From the NCBI GenBank assembly GCA_012656075.1, contig JAAKBF010000151.1, positions 992,001 through 1,056,000 of the forward strand: a DNA stretch of 64,000 nucleotides. The letters are read 5' to 3'. The DNA comes from Phytophthora hibernalis. Lineage: Eukaryota; Oomycota; Peronosporomycetes; Peronosporales; Peronosporaceae. Under the pieces are notes generated by a model. The model made no database searches, was not told the origin of the DNA, and saw nothing but the letters and a program-made list of their open reading frames with translations. Every line of letters starts with the position of its first letter. Position 1 is the first letter of the stretch. The position numbers were made by a program, and so were the translations under genes. This document shows, piece by piece, positions 1 through 8,327 of this stretch.

Positions 1-1
1 T

Positions 2-277
2 GTTAAGAAAGGAGCAAAGCGTGCGCTTTCGTATGCTAAACGCAAAGGCGTTCTAACTGATGTAGTCGATTCTGGAGAGAAGTACCTACTATCTAAGGCG
101 ACCAAACCTGAGCATGGAGACCTAATCAAATCGATTCGAGGTGAAGTCCGTCGTCGATATGGCGTAGGCGTTGTCAAGCCAAAGGGTAAGAAATTTGCAA
201 AGGGATCCCAGGAAGCTAAGGATCACATGGCTAAGATTCGCGCAATGCGTAAGTCTGGTGGCTCCTTCCGTTTGTGA
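2..277 (+). CDS. Small basic virion/core-type protein (partial, 5' end missing)
   Basis: An open frame enters at the left edge and ends at TGA 275-277, giving about 91 visible residues. It is very rich in Lys and Arg and ends with a GSQEAKDHMAKIRAMRK segment followed by SGGSFRL. GS-x-EA-x(3)-M-x(2)-IR patterns are familiar from basic core or condensing proteins of Polintons and large DNA viruses; that comparison is from memory. Position beside the penton gene fits a structural or DNA-condensing role. The start codon is outside the window. Confidence 0.55.
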   Translation, partial: VKKGAKRALSYAKRKGVLTDVVDSGEKYLLSKATKPEHGDLIKSIRGEVRRRYGVGVVKPKGKKFAKGSQEAKDHMAKIRAMRKSGGSFRL

Positions 278-298
278 GAAAAAAAAGCATTAGCTAAC

Positions 299-1174
299 TT
301 ATTTTTTTGGCCTCAGCAACAGCATGATCGAGACTGATGTATCGCGAAAGATAACCTTCTTATCGTTTTGGTTGTAGATACTGATAGTAATTGTAGAGCG
401 AGAGCCATTGTGGCAATTCATCCATGCATACTGACTCGGCTTATATGAAATAAGCTTTCCAATTGCTGCATCACCTCTATCAAATGCACTTACAATATCA
501 CCAGATGCAACGTACTCATTTTTAATAAGATCGCAACGAACGATGTATGAGCTGGTGGGGTGAATCTGTGGAATGATGTTAGAGAGCTGAGCACTGGCAA
601 CTACCGCTGAGGTAACGGGATAGGTACTTACGGTTAGGCCAACCACCTTTCCAAACTCGACATTATCGATGATAAGACGAGGAACGCGAGTGGTAGTAGG
701 CAATCCAGTTCCACCAGCTGAGTATAGACCAGTAGCTGGTCTTGCCCAAGTACCTCCAAGAGTTGGTAATGTTGTTGGCGTCGGAGAAAAATCGACCTGG
801 CATGCGTAATAAACACTGTTTTCACTCAGCTTTAGGTAGAATACGTTGTTTCCAGATGGATCGATCAAATATGCTCCAGCATTAACAAGGGCTGTCTGAA
901 TGCTGCGATTTACATCATCGTAGGAATAAATGCCGTCAGGAAGAGTAATACTGATAGTAGAGGTAGTCGCCGCAGTCGGGACTTCGATCTTGAAGCTTGT
1001 GTTTTGGAACTGCATCGCATCGATATTATATTCCGAGTTGTACATGCTGATGCTTTGGACTGCGCATACTACATCACGAAAGTCAGCAGCTGAACCAGGG
1101 AACGAGTATTTCCAAGTTGAGTTGTATCCATCTTGGATTAGGTTGGTACTGTCAAGTTTGAGAAAGCTCGCCAT
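299..1174 (-). CDS. Penton-like minor capsid protein (single jelly-roll type)
   Basis: A 291-residue protein, a typical size for Polinton and virophage penton proteins. The N-terminal half has alternating beta-strand-like segments with the LPDGIYSYDDVNRSIQ signature (around residues 79-94), resembling the 'LPDG-Y-x3-DLN-x2-IQ' pattern of these minor capsid proteins. The rest is Ser/Thr/Val-rich beta structure ending in a hydrophobic strand (SIMLLLRPKK). The adjacent gene on the same strand is the packaging ATPase, the usual morphogenesis module. The start at 1174 has an ATATAC box 8-13 bases upstream. Expected role: vertex capsomer of an icosahedral particle. The assignment rests on pattern, length and context, not on alignment. 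Confidence 0.7.
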   Translation of the reverse strand: MASFLKLDSTNLIQDGYNSTWKYSFPGSAADFRDVVCAVQSISMYNSEYNIDAMQFQNTSFKIEVPTAATTSTISITLPDGIYSYDDVNRSIQTALVNAGAYLIDPSGNNVFYLKLSENSVYYACQVDFSPTPTTLPTLGGTWARPATGLYSAGGTGLPTTTRVPRLIIDNVEFGKVVGLTVSTYPVTSAVVASAQLSNIIPQIHPTSSYIVRCDLIKNEYVASGDIVSAFDRGDAAIGKLISYKPSQYAWMNCHNGSRSTITISIYNQNDKKVIFRDTSVSIMLLLRPKK

Positions 1175-1221
1175 TTTAGTTGTATATGATGTTAAGCATT
1201 TTTCTGATTGCTTAATTGGAA

Positions 1222-1904
1222 TTACTCTTCCATTGCAATAGGCCTATCAAAGTTGTATCTGATTTGACCCTTGATAGAGTCTATGAACAACATCTGACCT
1301 TTTTGTTCAGTGGCTTTGTTGTAGTAATAGACGATCGAGCGATCATCTACTCCCTTTATATTGAAATCTTTCACAACCATCTGCAAATCACGCTTCGAAT
1401 TAGCCTTTAGGATAGCGACGTACTCTGAATTCAAGCGAATCATCTTATCAGTAGCAAAGTAGCTATGGCTAAGGAATATTGTTGATAGCTTGAAATGCCG
1501 GCCCCTGGTCATATAATGTGAGAAGGTATTCTTCTGGAGTAGCTTATCGTTGCTATAGTCATCTATGATGACAAGCTCAGGTTTGTTGGAGCTCATAGGT
1601 GTGTGGCGTACTTGATCAACTTTTGGGGGCATATCTGGATCAGCAAAAGTAATGAAATCTTCCAACTTATCTCGGAGGTACTCGTATAGCTCTTGGTGTG
1701 GATTGCGGGCTATGATTGTTAGATGAGCGAAAACGTGAGGAGAATGCTTGAGGATAAACATACATAGATTGTTCTTCCCGCTGAATGACGGACCAAGGAC
1801 AACCATTCTAAACAACTTTTTGATGTCAAGCGCAGGGATGTCGCCCATGCCAGCAGACTTGAACTTTTTGGCAAGGAAGCGCCAAAGTCTGGAATTCCGC
1901 TCAT
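1222..1904 (-). CDS. Genome-packaging ATPase (A32/FtsK-HerA type), N-terminus frameshifted
   Basis: The intact frame 1222-1848 encodes 208 residues with a Walker A motif GPSFSGKN (residues 19-26) and a Walker B motif LVIIDDY (92-98), spaced as in A32-like packaging ATPases. The C-terminal ILKANSKRDLQMVVKDF segment is also typical. The role would be pumping the element's DNA into preformed capsids. A more natural start lies at ATG 1904 (MSGIPDFGA...), but a single-base frame change near 1880 separates it from the main frame; the residues just upstream of M1848 in the main frame read FLAKKFKSAG, which looks like genuine coding. The gene shares a 50-bp divergent promoter with the spike gene at 1954. 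Confidence 0.85.
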
Positions 1905-1927
1905 GATCGTGTCTTTAATCACTCGAT

Positions 1928-1935
1928 CTATATAG
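1928..1935. promoter_or_regulatory. Palindromic CTATATAG box, divergent promoter
   Basis: CTATATAG sits inside a near-palindrome at 1922-1941. It is 25-32 bases upstream of the ATPase start (1904) and 19-26 bases upstream of the spike-protein start (1954). Related TATATAG boxes precede other genes of this element, so it probably serves both directions. Confidence 0.5.
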
Positions 1936-1953
1936 CTCGAGACAAAAACAACT

Positions 1954-3870
1954 ATGAGTTCTGGTTTCTCTTATCCCCAACCAATTTTTACATCACCTAT
2001 CTATAACCCAGCATTCTATCTAACATTGGATGCCAGTGGATATCTAACCTATGATTACGCTCAAACGCTTTATCTCGATAAGAATGATTACCGCTTGTCT
2101 TATATTACAGGAATTGTTCAAGGGACAGCAACACAAGGTATAGCCCTCGTTCCTGGTGTTAATAATGATATCAGTGGGATTGGGGCATTGTCATGTAGCA
2201 GTCTAACCGTGAATGGTTCCACTGTATCATCTGCTCCCTCGTACGTAGTCGGGATCACGCCTGGAACGGCAGCAAACAGCAAAGCGTTGGTACTGGGAGC
2301 ATCTGGGGAGATCGGGACGATCAGCTCGCTGACTGCAACCAGTATTACAGGTACGCTATCTACAGCGGCGCAAACCAATATCACATCGGTTGGAACACTA
2401 TCAGGGCTTACAGTCGCTGGCAATCTGGTTTTCACGGGTGCTTCGCGATCGATATCTGGCTTGAGCAGCATCTCAGCGACGACTCTCACTGGGGCGCTAT
2501 CAACAGCCGCGCAGACGTCGATCACGTCAGTAGGAACGCTAACTAATCTCACGCTATCGACTGGAGGGGCAGGGCTATCCATACCGTCCCTTAAATTTTG
2601 GGATGCAACGACCTCAACTTACAAAACTTTCAATCAGAATTACTTTTTGGATATCACGCTCGGTGGGGCTGTAGCTTCTAAAGCTCTTGTGGTGGATGCG
2701 AACAAAGATATTGGGTCGATCAGGACACTCGATGCTCAAAACCTGAATGGTTCGATAAAGATCAGCGGCACCCTCTGTGATGTTGGAAGCATTCAGATCG
2801 GCGGGACTGATGTTATCACAAGCTCAAGGCATATCCAAAATATCGGTAATATTGCTTGTAGCGGAACGATGAACGCATTCGCGGGGTATCGAGTCAATAG
2901 CGCAGCATTCGTTGATGCGAGTCGAAATATATCAGCAGCAAGTCTTTCTACAACTAGCGATATAACCTGCTCCGGATCTATTAACGGCTTTTTAGCTTAT
3001 GGAAATCAAGCTAATATAACCTCGTTAGGGAGTCTGACGGAGTTGGGGATTCATTCAACTCCAGCAAATGAATATTTTTCCATCACTGGTTCCGGGACCG
3101 ACTATCTCGATGCTGGCTACACACGGATGTGCACTTTTTCCGGATCGAATATCACGCCTGTGAAATTTCAGATCGAGGTCAATAACGGCAATAGTGCAAC
3201 CTCTACCAACGCGACATGGATTGGTAATTTAACAGGCAATGATTTACGTTTTGGAACGGGAGGAGTTACCCGAATGGTATTAACCAATGCGGGCCGATTT
3301 GGGATTGGTACAACAAATCCATCAGCGCCGATGCAAATATCATCTACTATCAGCTATACCTGGAATAGCGCAGGAAATATAGGGCTGAGCGTCTATAGGC
3401 TAAGAACAGATTCAGGTGCTACGGAGATGGCTACAGGTACTCCTATAACATATACAAATGTATGTGCGATATTCAATGGTTATATTGGTTGTGAGGCCAT
3501 GGTTATGCAATCAGACCGCCGCCTAAAGCAAGATATCAACGAGGTGCCCATTGAGCGCGTTGAATGCCTTTACAAGTCATTGCGAGTGAAATCATATAAA
3601 TGGAAAGCACACCCTGATAAACCTAAGGAATTGGGTTTGATCGCTCAGGATGTTCTTGATCAAGGGTTTTTAGATTTAGTCGCTCGCATACCTGATGGAA
3701 GCGAGGAGCTTCAAACCAGTACTGATCCATGGCTAGAGCCATTAGGCGTCAAGCTTCATGTAGATTATTCTAAATTAAGCGTATATAATGTGAGAATGAT
3801 TCAGCAACTAATGTCTGAGATTAATGATCTGAAATCCCAACTTAATGAACTCAAAGCTATCGCTGAGTGA
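1954..3870 (+). CDS. Spike/fibre-like protein with C-terminal S74 intramolecular chaperone
   Basis: A 638-residue protein. Residues about 40-400 are low-complexity, Ser/Thr/Gly/Ile-rich imperfect repeats (recurring LS-TAAQT-ITSVGTL and SLTVNGS-type units), as in trimeric beta-helical fibres. The C-terminus is a Peptidase_S74 (endosialidase chaperone) domain beginning at about residue 518: SDRRLKQDI with Ser520/Asp521 and Lys525, then YKSLRVKSYKWK and LGLIAQDV, ending in a heptad-like coiled coil. In phage fibres this domain drives trimerisation and cuts itself off at the Ser. It is the only large plus-strand gene in the visible element. The likely product is a receptor-binding or surface fibre; fold assignment of the stalk is inference. 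Confidence 0.8.
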   Translation: MSSGFSYPQPIFTSPIYNPAFYLTLDASGYLTYDYAQTLYLDKNDYRLSYITGIVQGTATQGIALVPGVNNDISGIGALSCSSLTVNGSTVSSAPSYVVGITPGTAANSKALVLGASGEIGTISSLTATSITGTLSTAAQTNITSVGTLSGLTVAGNLVFTGASRSISGLSSISATTLTGALSTAAQTSITSVGTLTNLTLSTGGAGLSIPSLKFWDATTSTYKTFNQNYFLDITLGGAVASKALVVDANKDIGSIRTLDAQNLNGSIKISGTLCDVGSIQIGGTDVITSSRHIQNIGNIACSGTMNAFAGYRVNSAAFVDASRNISAASLSTTSDITCSGSINGFLAYGNQANITSLGSLTELGIHSTPANEYFSITGSGTDYLDAGYTRMCTFSGSNITPVKFQIEVNNGNSATSTNATWIGNLTGNDLRFGTGGVTRMVLTNAGRFGIGTTNPSAPMQISSTISYTWNSAGNIGLSVYRLRTDSGATEMATGTPITYTNVCAIFNGYIGCEAMVMQSDRRLKQDINEVPIERVECLYKSLRVKSYKWKAHPDKPKELGLIAQDVLDQGFLDLVARIPDGSEELQTSTDPWLEPLGVKLHVDYSKLSVYNVRMIQQLMSEINDLKSQLNELKAIAE

Positions 3871-3960
3871 GTATAGAGACAGACAAGTCCGTCGATTCGC
3901 CAACTGGTTGGCTTGAAAAATGGTCGCCTTCAAGCGCAAAGGTAAGAAGTATGACGGGCG

Positions 3961-4086
3961 ATGCCCGAGGTCAGCCATCATAAGGATAAGAAGCGTCGCA
4001 AAGCATACTACACGCGACATGGGAGAGCCAAGGCTCTCGGGTTCAGCCCGAGGGTCTGGCGACCTCGGGCCTTGCCCGTCCAATAG
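3961..4086 (+). CDS. Tiny basic protein (41 aa), tentative
   Basis: ATG 3961 to TAG 4084-4086. The product is strongly basic, with a KDKKRRKAYYTRHG core, resembling short basic proteins that sit near capsid genes in Polintons (from memory). The same DNA contains several GC-rich inverted repeats (3963-3972 with 4061-4070; 4036-4041 with 4047-4052), so part of the composition may instead reflect an RNA or DNA hairpin cluster. Function unknown. Confidence 0.35.
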   Translation: MPEVSHHKDKKRRKAYYTRHGRAKALGFSPRVWRPRALPVQ

Positions 4087-4144
4087 ATGATGAAAATCCA
4101 TATTGGTTTTTAAAGAAATATCTTTGGTAGTGTATAGCATAATC

Positions 4145-4381
4145 ATGGGTTGCGGTCCGAGTAAAGAGCTCAAAACCAATTTAACTACTGATGACCCGAA
4201 TCAGGTCATAGGATCAACCATGCTTAGAGCTGATCAGATAGTAGTCTTAGGGGATTCAGTATTCCTCTCAACCAAAAATGCTGATGGTGGGGATGCTATA
4301 CTTGAAATATCTATCAACGATAAAAAAATCGAAGTCCATCGAGGATATCGAAATAAACTCGTGCGAAGTGGTATCGCTTAG
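4145..4381 (+). CDS. Small putative N-myristoylated protein (78 aa)
   Basis: The open frame extends upstream to 4103, but ATG 4145 gives the N-terminus MGCGPSKELK. Gly2 followed by Cys3 and Ser6-Lys7 is a textbook N-myristoylation plus palmitoylation signal. The remainder is a compact, mixed-charge domain (VVLGDSVFLSTKNADGG, then EISINDKKIEVHRGYRNKLV) with predicted beta character. Many large DNA viruses use a myristoylated protein in internal membranes or for entry and fusion; whether this is one is unknown. No homologue recognised. Confidence 0.5.
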   Translation: MGCGPSKELKTNLTTDDPNQVIGSTMLRADQIVVLGDSVFLSTKNADGGDAILEISINDKKIEVHRGYRNKLVRSGIA

Positions 4382-4394
4382 AGAGCAAACGTCT

Positions 4395-4636
4395 TCACGG
4401 TCTTTTTTTCTTGGGTTGGTAAGCCCACATGCGGCCACCCTCGGTTTGGGTCGAAGCATCTACCTTCCTGATTGACTTATCGAGATCAGTTGCCCATACA
4501 GCGGCCTGAGTCTTCTGAGGGCGGTCATGAATGATTAGATTCTTCATGATAGCTTTGAGTTCAGCGACGTTGTTATCGGCGTTATCGCCATAGCTACCAG
4601 CTGAGCTGGAAATAATGCGGGGTTAAAGAAGAACAT
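4395..4636 (-). pseudogene. Small virion-type gene broken by one frame change
   Basis: ATG 4636 opens a frame beginning MFFFNPALF, which runs into a stop. A second frame (entering after a stop at 4623-4625, stop codon TGA at 4395-4397) reads SYGDNADNNVAELKAIMKNL and ends with an NLS-like PKKKRP tail. The two halves fit one gene of about 80 residues interrupted by a one-base change around 4600-4620. If the downstream half is used alone, the first ATG is 4547. It lies immediately after the large broken gene, with 5 bases between. Function unknown. Confidence 0.45.
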
Positions 4637-4641
4637 GATGT

Positions 4642-7365
4642 TTATAGTAGTCTCGTGATAATTTCTTTAAATTCTTTATCATCGATGAGACGATTGCTAT
4701 ACATATCTACTGTGAGAGACTTGAGCTGCTTGATGATACTCGGATTATCATTTCCTAACTGAATCTCCCCTTGAGCTTATCATACTCAGCGCGAAGTGTT
4801 TCAAGTGGATCCGTGAGCTTATCGTGGAAATTGTACTGAAGATGAGTGATCGCGAGGATCTCCTTGAACATTTTTTATCTTCGACGCTGAGCTTGTCATA
4901 CGTTGGTTGATCAATATGCTGCTTATACACAAGAGTTCTGATCATGCCTTGAAGACTATCACTGATCTGACACTTCGGTCCGCACTTTCGACGATTCGGT
5001 TGCACAATCACAAGAGTCTTAGCATCGAGGTCAGGAATACGAATGTACTTGCTACCAAGCTGGCGATATACGTAGGCACTTGGTGTTGCTAAACCCTGAA
5101 TCTCATTCAGATTGTAGGTTCTTCCTCGTCGGACAACTCCTTCCAGTGGAGCCACGCCTGCCCCCTTAGACCACGACCCTTAAGCCCCTCCCCGCGAGCA
5201 CGCTTAGCAAAGTCGTCGGCAGCTCGCTCACGTTCCTCTTCTTCCGCGATCTCCTGAGCCGCAATGCTATATTGTTTGGCTTTTGCGTTAAATACAGCTT
5301 TTGTTGCCTTCACAGCTGATGTCGCTGCCTTTAGTGCCGATCGAGCTGATTTTGAGTTATTTCCTTTAACGGACTTCTTAGCTTCTTCGTATCGCTTTTG
5401 AGCCTCTCCATAATTCAGGTAAGCGCGTTCGGCGTCATCATGAAGCTTATCCAATTCACTCTCCTCATATACCTCCTCACTTTGTTGCTTGATATCATCA
5501 GCATTGTTGAAGATGACCTCGCGAATGATCTTGAGATTGGCATTCACATTTTTAATCATTTTCTTCTCCTCTTCAGTTGCAGGACCTTCGATATCAGTTG
5601 CAGTACGATGGACATCTTCCAAGCCACTTAGAAGCGCAAGGAATGTATCCATCCAACGCATCACCTTCATCAGCTCCGTCCAAGCGTTTCCTGAAACAAG
5701 TTTATGGTCCTTATTCCTAATGTTGAAATAGTGATTCTCACTTGGTACGCTAAAATAGTACGTGGCATGGGCTTTTACACCATTCTTAGTATCGACAACA
5801 GGCTTAAGACGAAATGGGATAACGATCTTGTTATCAAAGAGGCTCTTGTAGTACTCATATAGAATTTTCTTAGCTTCGCTATCAGGGATTGATAGATTTC
5901 TATCCATATTTTCATCTAAACCGGTTCTCGTACCATGTCGTGCCTCGCGCTCTTCATCATCATCATAAGGCTTGTAGTCCTTAATGGTTCTCTCGATATC
6001 ATTAGCTCCAACCATAGTAAGTTCCAAGCCTCGGCTCTTAACCAAGTCCAAGAACACTCTTAGTGTGGATTGCCAGTCAATCTTCCTCAGTGCTGCTGTG
6101 TGCTTCAGGTTTGATTCTTTTCCAAACACATCAACGGATCCATCCTTGACCCAAACATACTGTTCTAATGAGCTTTTGTCAGATTTATATTTATCCTTGA
6201 AAATCGGTACAATGCTCTTCATTAGTCCATTCGAATCGAGCATCTCCATGTTTTTGAAATAATCCAGAGCATTTTAAATCTACTACTCTCGTCGTCGGAT
6301 GTGGTAGAAGTTATTTTTCTACCAAATGTAATATTGGGCAGTCTCCGATCCTTAAGAACAACATCAAGTTCTTCTAATTCATCACCAGTTCGCTTATTCT
6401 TTTCTAAACGCATAATGGTTCTCGTTCGATTTTCTTCATCCAACATTCCATGTGTTTCATCGATCGATTGACTTTCAGCATCATAGTATATATCTTTAAT
6501 CTTCTCCATAGTTGCTACCCAGTCAATATACTCGTATCGTTTGTATTTTTTACCATTTCTCGATACAAGCGCCCCGTTTTCACTAATAACATAGCGTTTA
6601 TCGTCTTTAGTATCTTTCTTTTTAATCGGACGAATTCTAAGCGCAACCCAATTAGGATACTTTTTGTAAAAAGCTTTGACCCATTCACGTGATGAAACTT
6701 GCTCCTCCGTATCAAGCCGGCTGGGTTTAGAAGATGTATTTGTTTCTGCATCTGTTGTTGAAGGCTTGGCATCGATAGATGCATCAAGCGTGCTTTGCCC
6801 GCGACTCGACTGGGAACCAGTCTCAACCATTTGAGCGCTATTATCCACCCCGATATCTGATGTCGTAGGATTTACCTGAATGTTTCTGTCAGTTTTATCA
6901 ATACGAAGTGTGTTTGTTGCATTGTCTGACATTCGAACGCCGTTATCTACTCCAACATCTACCATAATGGGGCGAACATTTACTTCAGGATCAGTTGATA
7001 CCTCAGGGTTTGTTTGGGAGGATTCATCACTCACCGTTTTTTAAGGGCTCAGATGATCCGGTGGAGGAATCTGTCTGAGCTGATGTGGAAGATGTGGAAG
7101 TTATGCTTATAGTTTTACCTACGTCGCTTGCCCACGACGCTCCTTCGTACATATCACGCTTAGCATTAGCTTGACGAACACGACGTTGAGCTCTTTCAAG
7201 AAGCTCATGTCGTTTTTGCTCTCTCTGAGCGAGGGATGTGAAATTAGGGAACATTGTGTCTATATCATCTGAATCATAAAAAATGAGTACATAATTACCA
7301 GTAGCTCGGCATAACTGAGTCGTGTCGAAATTGAGAGTACGAATGACAAATATGATTTCGCTCAT
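4642..7365 (-). pseudogene. Long structural-type gene (about 900 codons) interrupted by several frame changes
   Basis: Consecutive minus-strand frames abut or overlap and look like one gene: 7365-7027 (starts MSEIIFVIRT, ends in Ser/Thr/Asp-rich linker), 7034-6222 (same linker, then VKAFYKKYPNWVALR domain), 6249-5107 (Lys/Glu/Ala-rich helices and coiled coil), 5155-4748 (RGRTYNLNEIQGLATPSAYV), and a last frame ending at TAA 4642-4644 (helical DDKEFKEIITRLL). Breaks lie near 7030 (A6 run), 6265, 5161-5165 (G5 run), 4870 (A6 run) and 4767 (G4 run). The sequence around the third break has LKGRG, compatible with an adenovirus-type protease site. No family recognised; a scaffold or internal polyprotein is one possibility. 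Confidence 0.5.
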
Positions 7366-7585
7366 TAAGAAGACTTAGATAGCGGTCCTTGATGCAATGA
7401 AATGGAACTCCAAATATTGCTTCCAACTCGTGGCGATACTTACGATTTACTACCGTTTTTCGGAAATTGGCTGATGCATCAAGGTTCATTAGTTCGTTCT
7501 TGATTCGGCTTACTTCATGGATAATCCATAGCTTCCGCTGAAGCTTAGCAAGCTCACGGTCCTTTTCTAAACAACTGGGGCACAT
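7295..7585 (-). CDS. Small CxxC coiled-coil protein
   Basis: Start at ATG 7585, giving MCPSCLEKDRELAKLQRKLW at the N-terminus: a CPxC pair followed by a heptad-rich helix, then a basic region. The frame extends upstream only with TTG. A GATATATAG box lies 11 bases upstream, like other element genes, which supports this start. The 3' end overlaps the 5' end of the next gene (7365) by 71 bases, which may be real or the product of another indel. Function unknown. Confidence 0.45.
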   Translation of the reverse strand: MCPSCLEKDRELAKLQRKLWIIHEVSRIKNELMNLDASANFRKTVVNRKYRHELEAIFGVPFHCIKDRYLSLLNERNHICHSYSQFRHDSVMPSYW

Positions 7586-7595
7586 TATATTATTA

Positions 7596-7604
7596 CTATA
7601 TATC
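7596..7604 (-). promoter_or_regulatory. TATATAG box of the CxxC gene
   Basis: GATATATAG on the minus strand, 11 bases upstream of ATG 7585. It is the same core as at the other element promoters. Confidence 0.4.
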
Positions 7605-7783
7605 AAGTCAGATAATTCAAAACGTTTCGCAAAAATAGATCGAACAATATACTTGAGTCAAAAGCTTACAGAGGATGTCTCTATCAAAATTATTTACAAG
7701 CTAACTATGACTCATTTTTTAAACCCCAGTACTCCTTTTCAAGAGTTGATCTCCTGTTTGTTTTTACTAAAAATGTGCGGCCT

Positions 7784-8284
7784 TCAGTTCGATAGCCACG
7801 TCTGGTGTCGACTGGATTTGATATGCGTTGATTTATGTTTTCTGGCGTACTTACCGCCACAATCGCAGTTAAACTTTTCTAATGCCTTAGCAACATTATG
7901 CGGAAGCTTATTTTTAATCCTGCTCTTTTCTCGAAGTAGTTCGATATGGGTTGCTTTATAGTTTTTAAAGTAAAGATCCTTAAACATGATTGCGTTATTT
8001 TTATTGACACAGCTACGTCTAAGCTTATTAATCCATAGTTGTTCATAAGCTCGTAAATGTGTTTTATCTGCAACTTCATATTCCTTGATCAAAATGATCT
8101 TAAATTGTTCAATACCATGTTTATCAAAGTGTTCGAAAATGGAGACATTGGACGTTCTACCTTTCTTCCATTTTTGGAAGTCAGCCTTATGACCTGACCA
8201 TCGGTTGCTCACGGTATTAAGTGTCGAGCCTACATAACAGATTAAACTCTGTCTGTGGATAATTTTGTAGATTCTCCCAATCAT
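7784..8284 (-). CDS. GIY-YIG endonuclease with C-terminal zinc finger
   Basis: A 166-residue protein. The GIY-YIG core is seen as RIYKII (residues 4-9) and CYVGST (16-21), with catalytic-type Arg28 and Glu81 (YEQLWINKL). The tail holds CDCGGKYARKHKSTHIKSSRH, a Cys2-His2-like zinc-binding module often attached to GIY-YIG proteins of Polintons and large DNA viruses. These nucleases nick or cut DNA and may act as homing enzymes or in resolving replication intermediates. It sits between the integrase and the structural genes, and a GATATATATATAG box lies 19 bases upstream of the start. Confidence 0.8.
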   Translation of the reverse strand: MIGRIYKIIHRQSLICYVGSTLNTVSNRWSGHKADFQKWKKGRTSNVSIFEHFDKHGIEQFKIILIKEYEVADKTHLRAYEQLWINKLRRSCVNKNNAIMFKDLYFKNYKATHIELLREKSRIKNKLPHNVAKALEKFNCDCGGKYARKHKSTHIKSSRHQTWLSN

Positions 8285-8302
8285 TTTTACGATGATTGCC
8301 TT

Positions 8303-8315
8303 CTATATATATATC
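8303..8315 (-). promoter_or_regulatory. TATATATATAG box of the GIY-YIG gene
   Basis: GATATATATATAG on the minus strand, 19 bases upstream of ATG 8284. Same core as the boxes at 1928, 7596, 9411 and 13437. Confidence 0.45.
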
Positions 8316-8327
8316 CCAATTCTTGCT

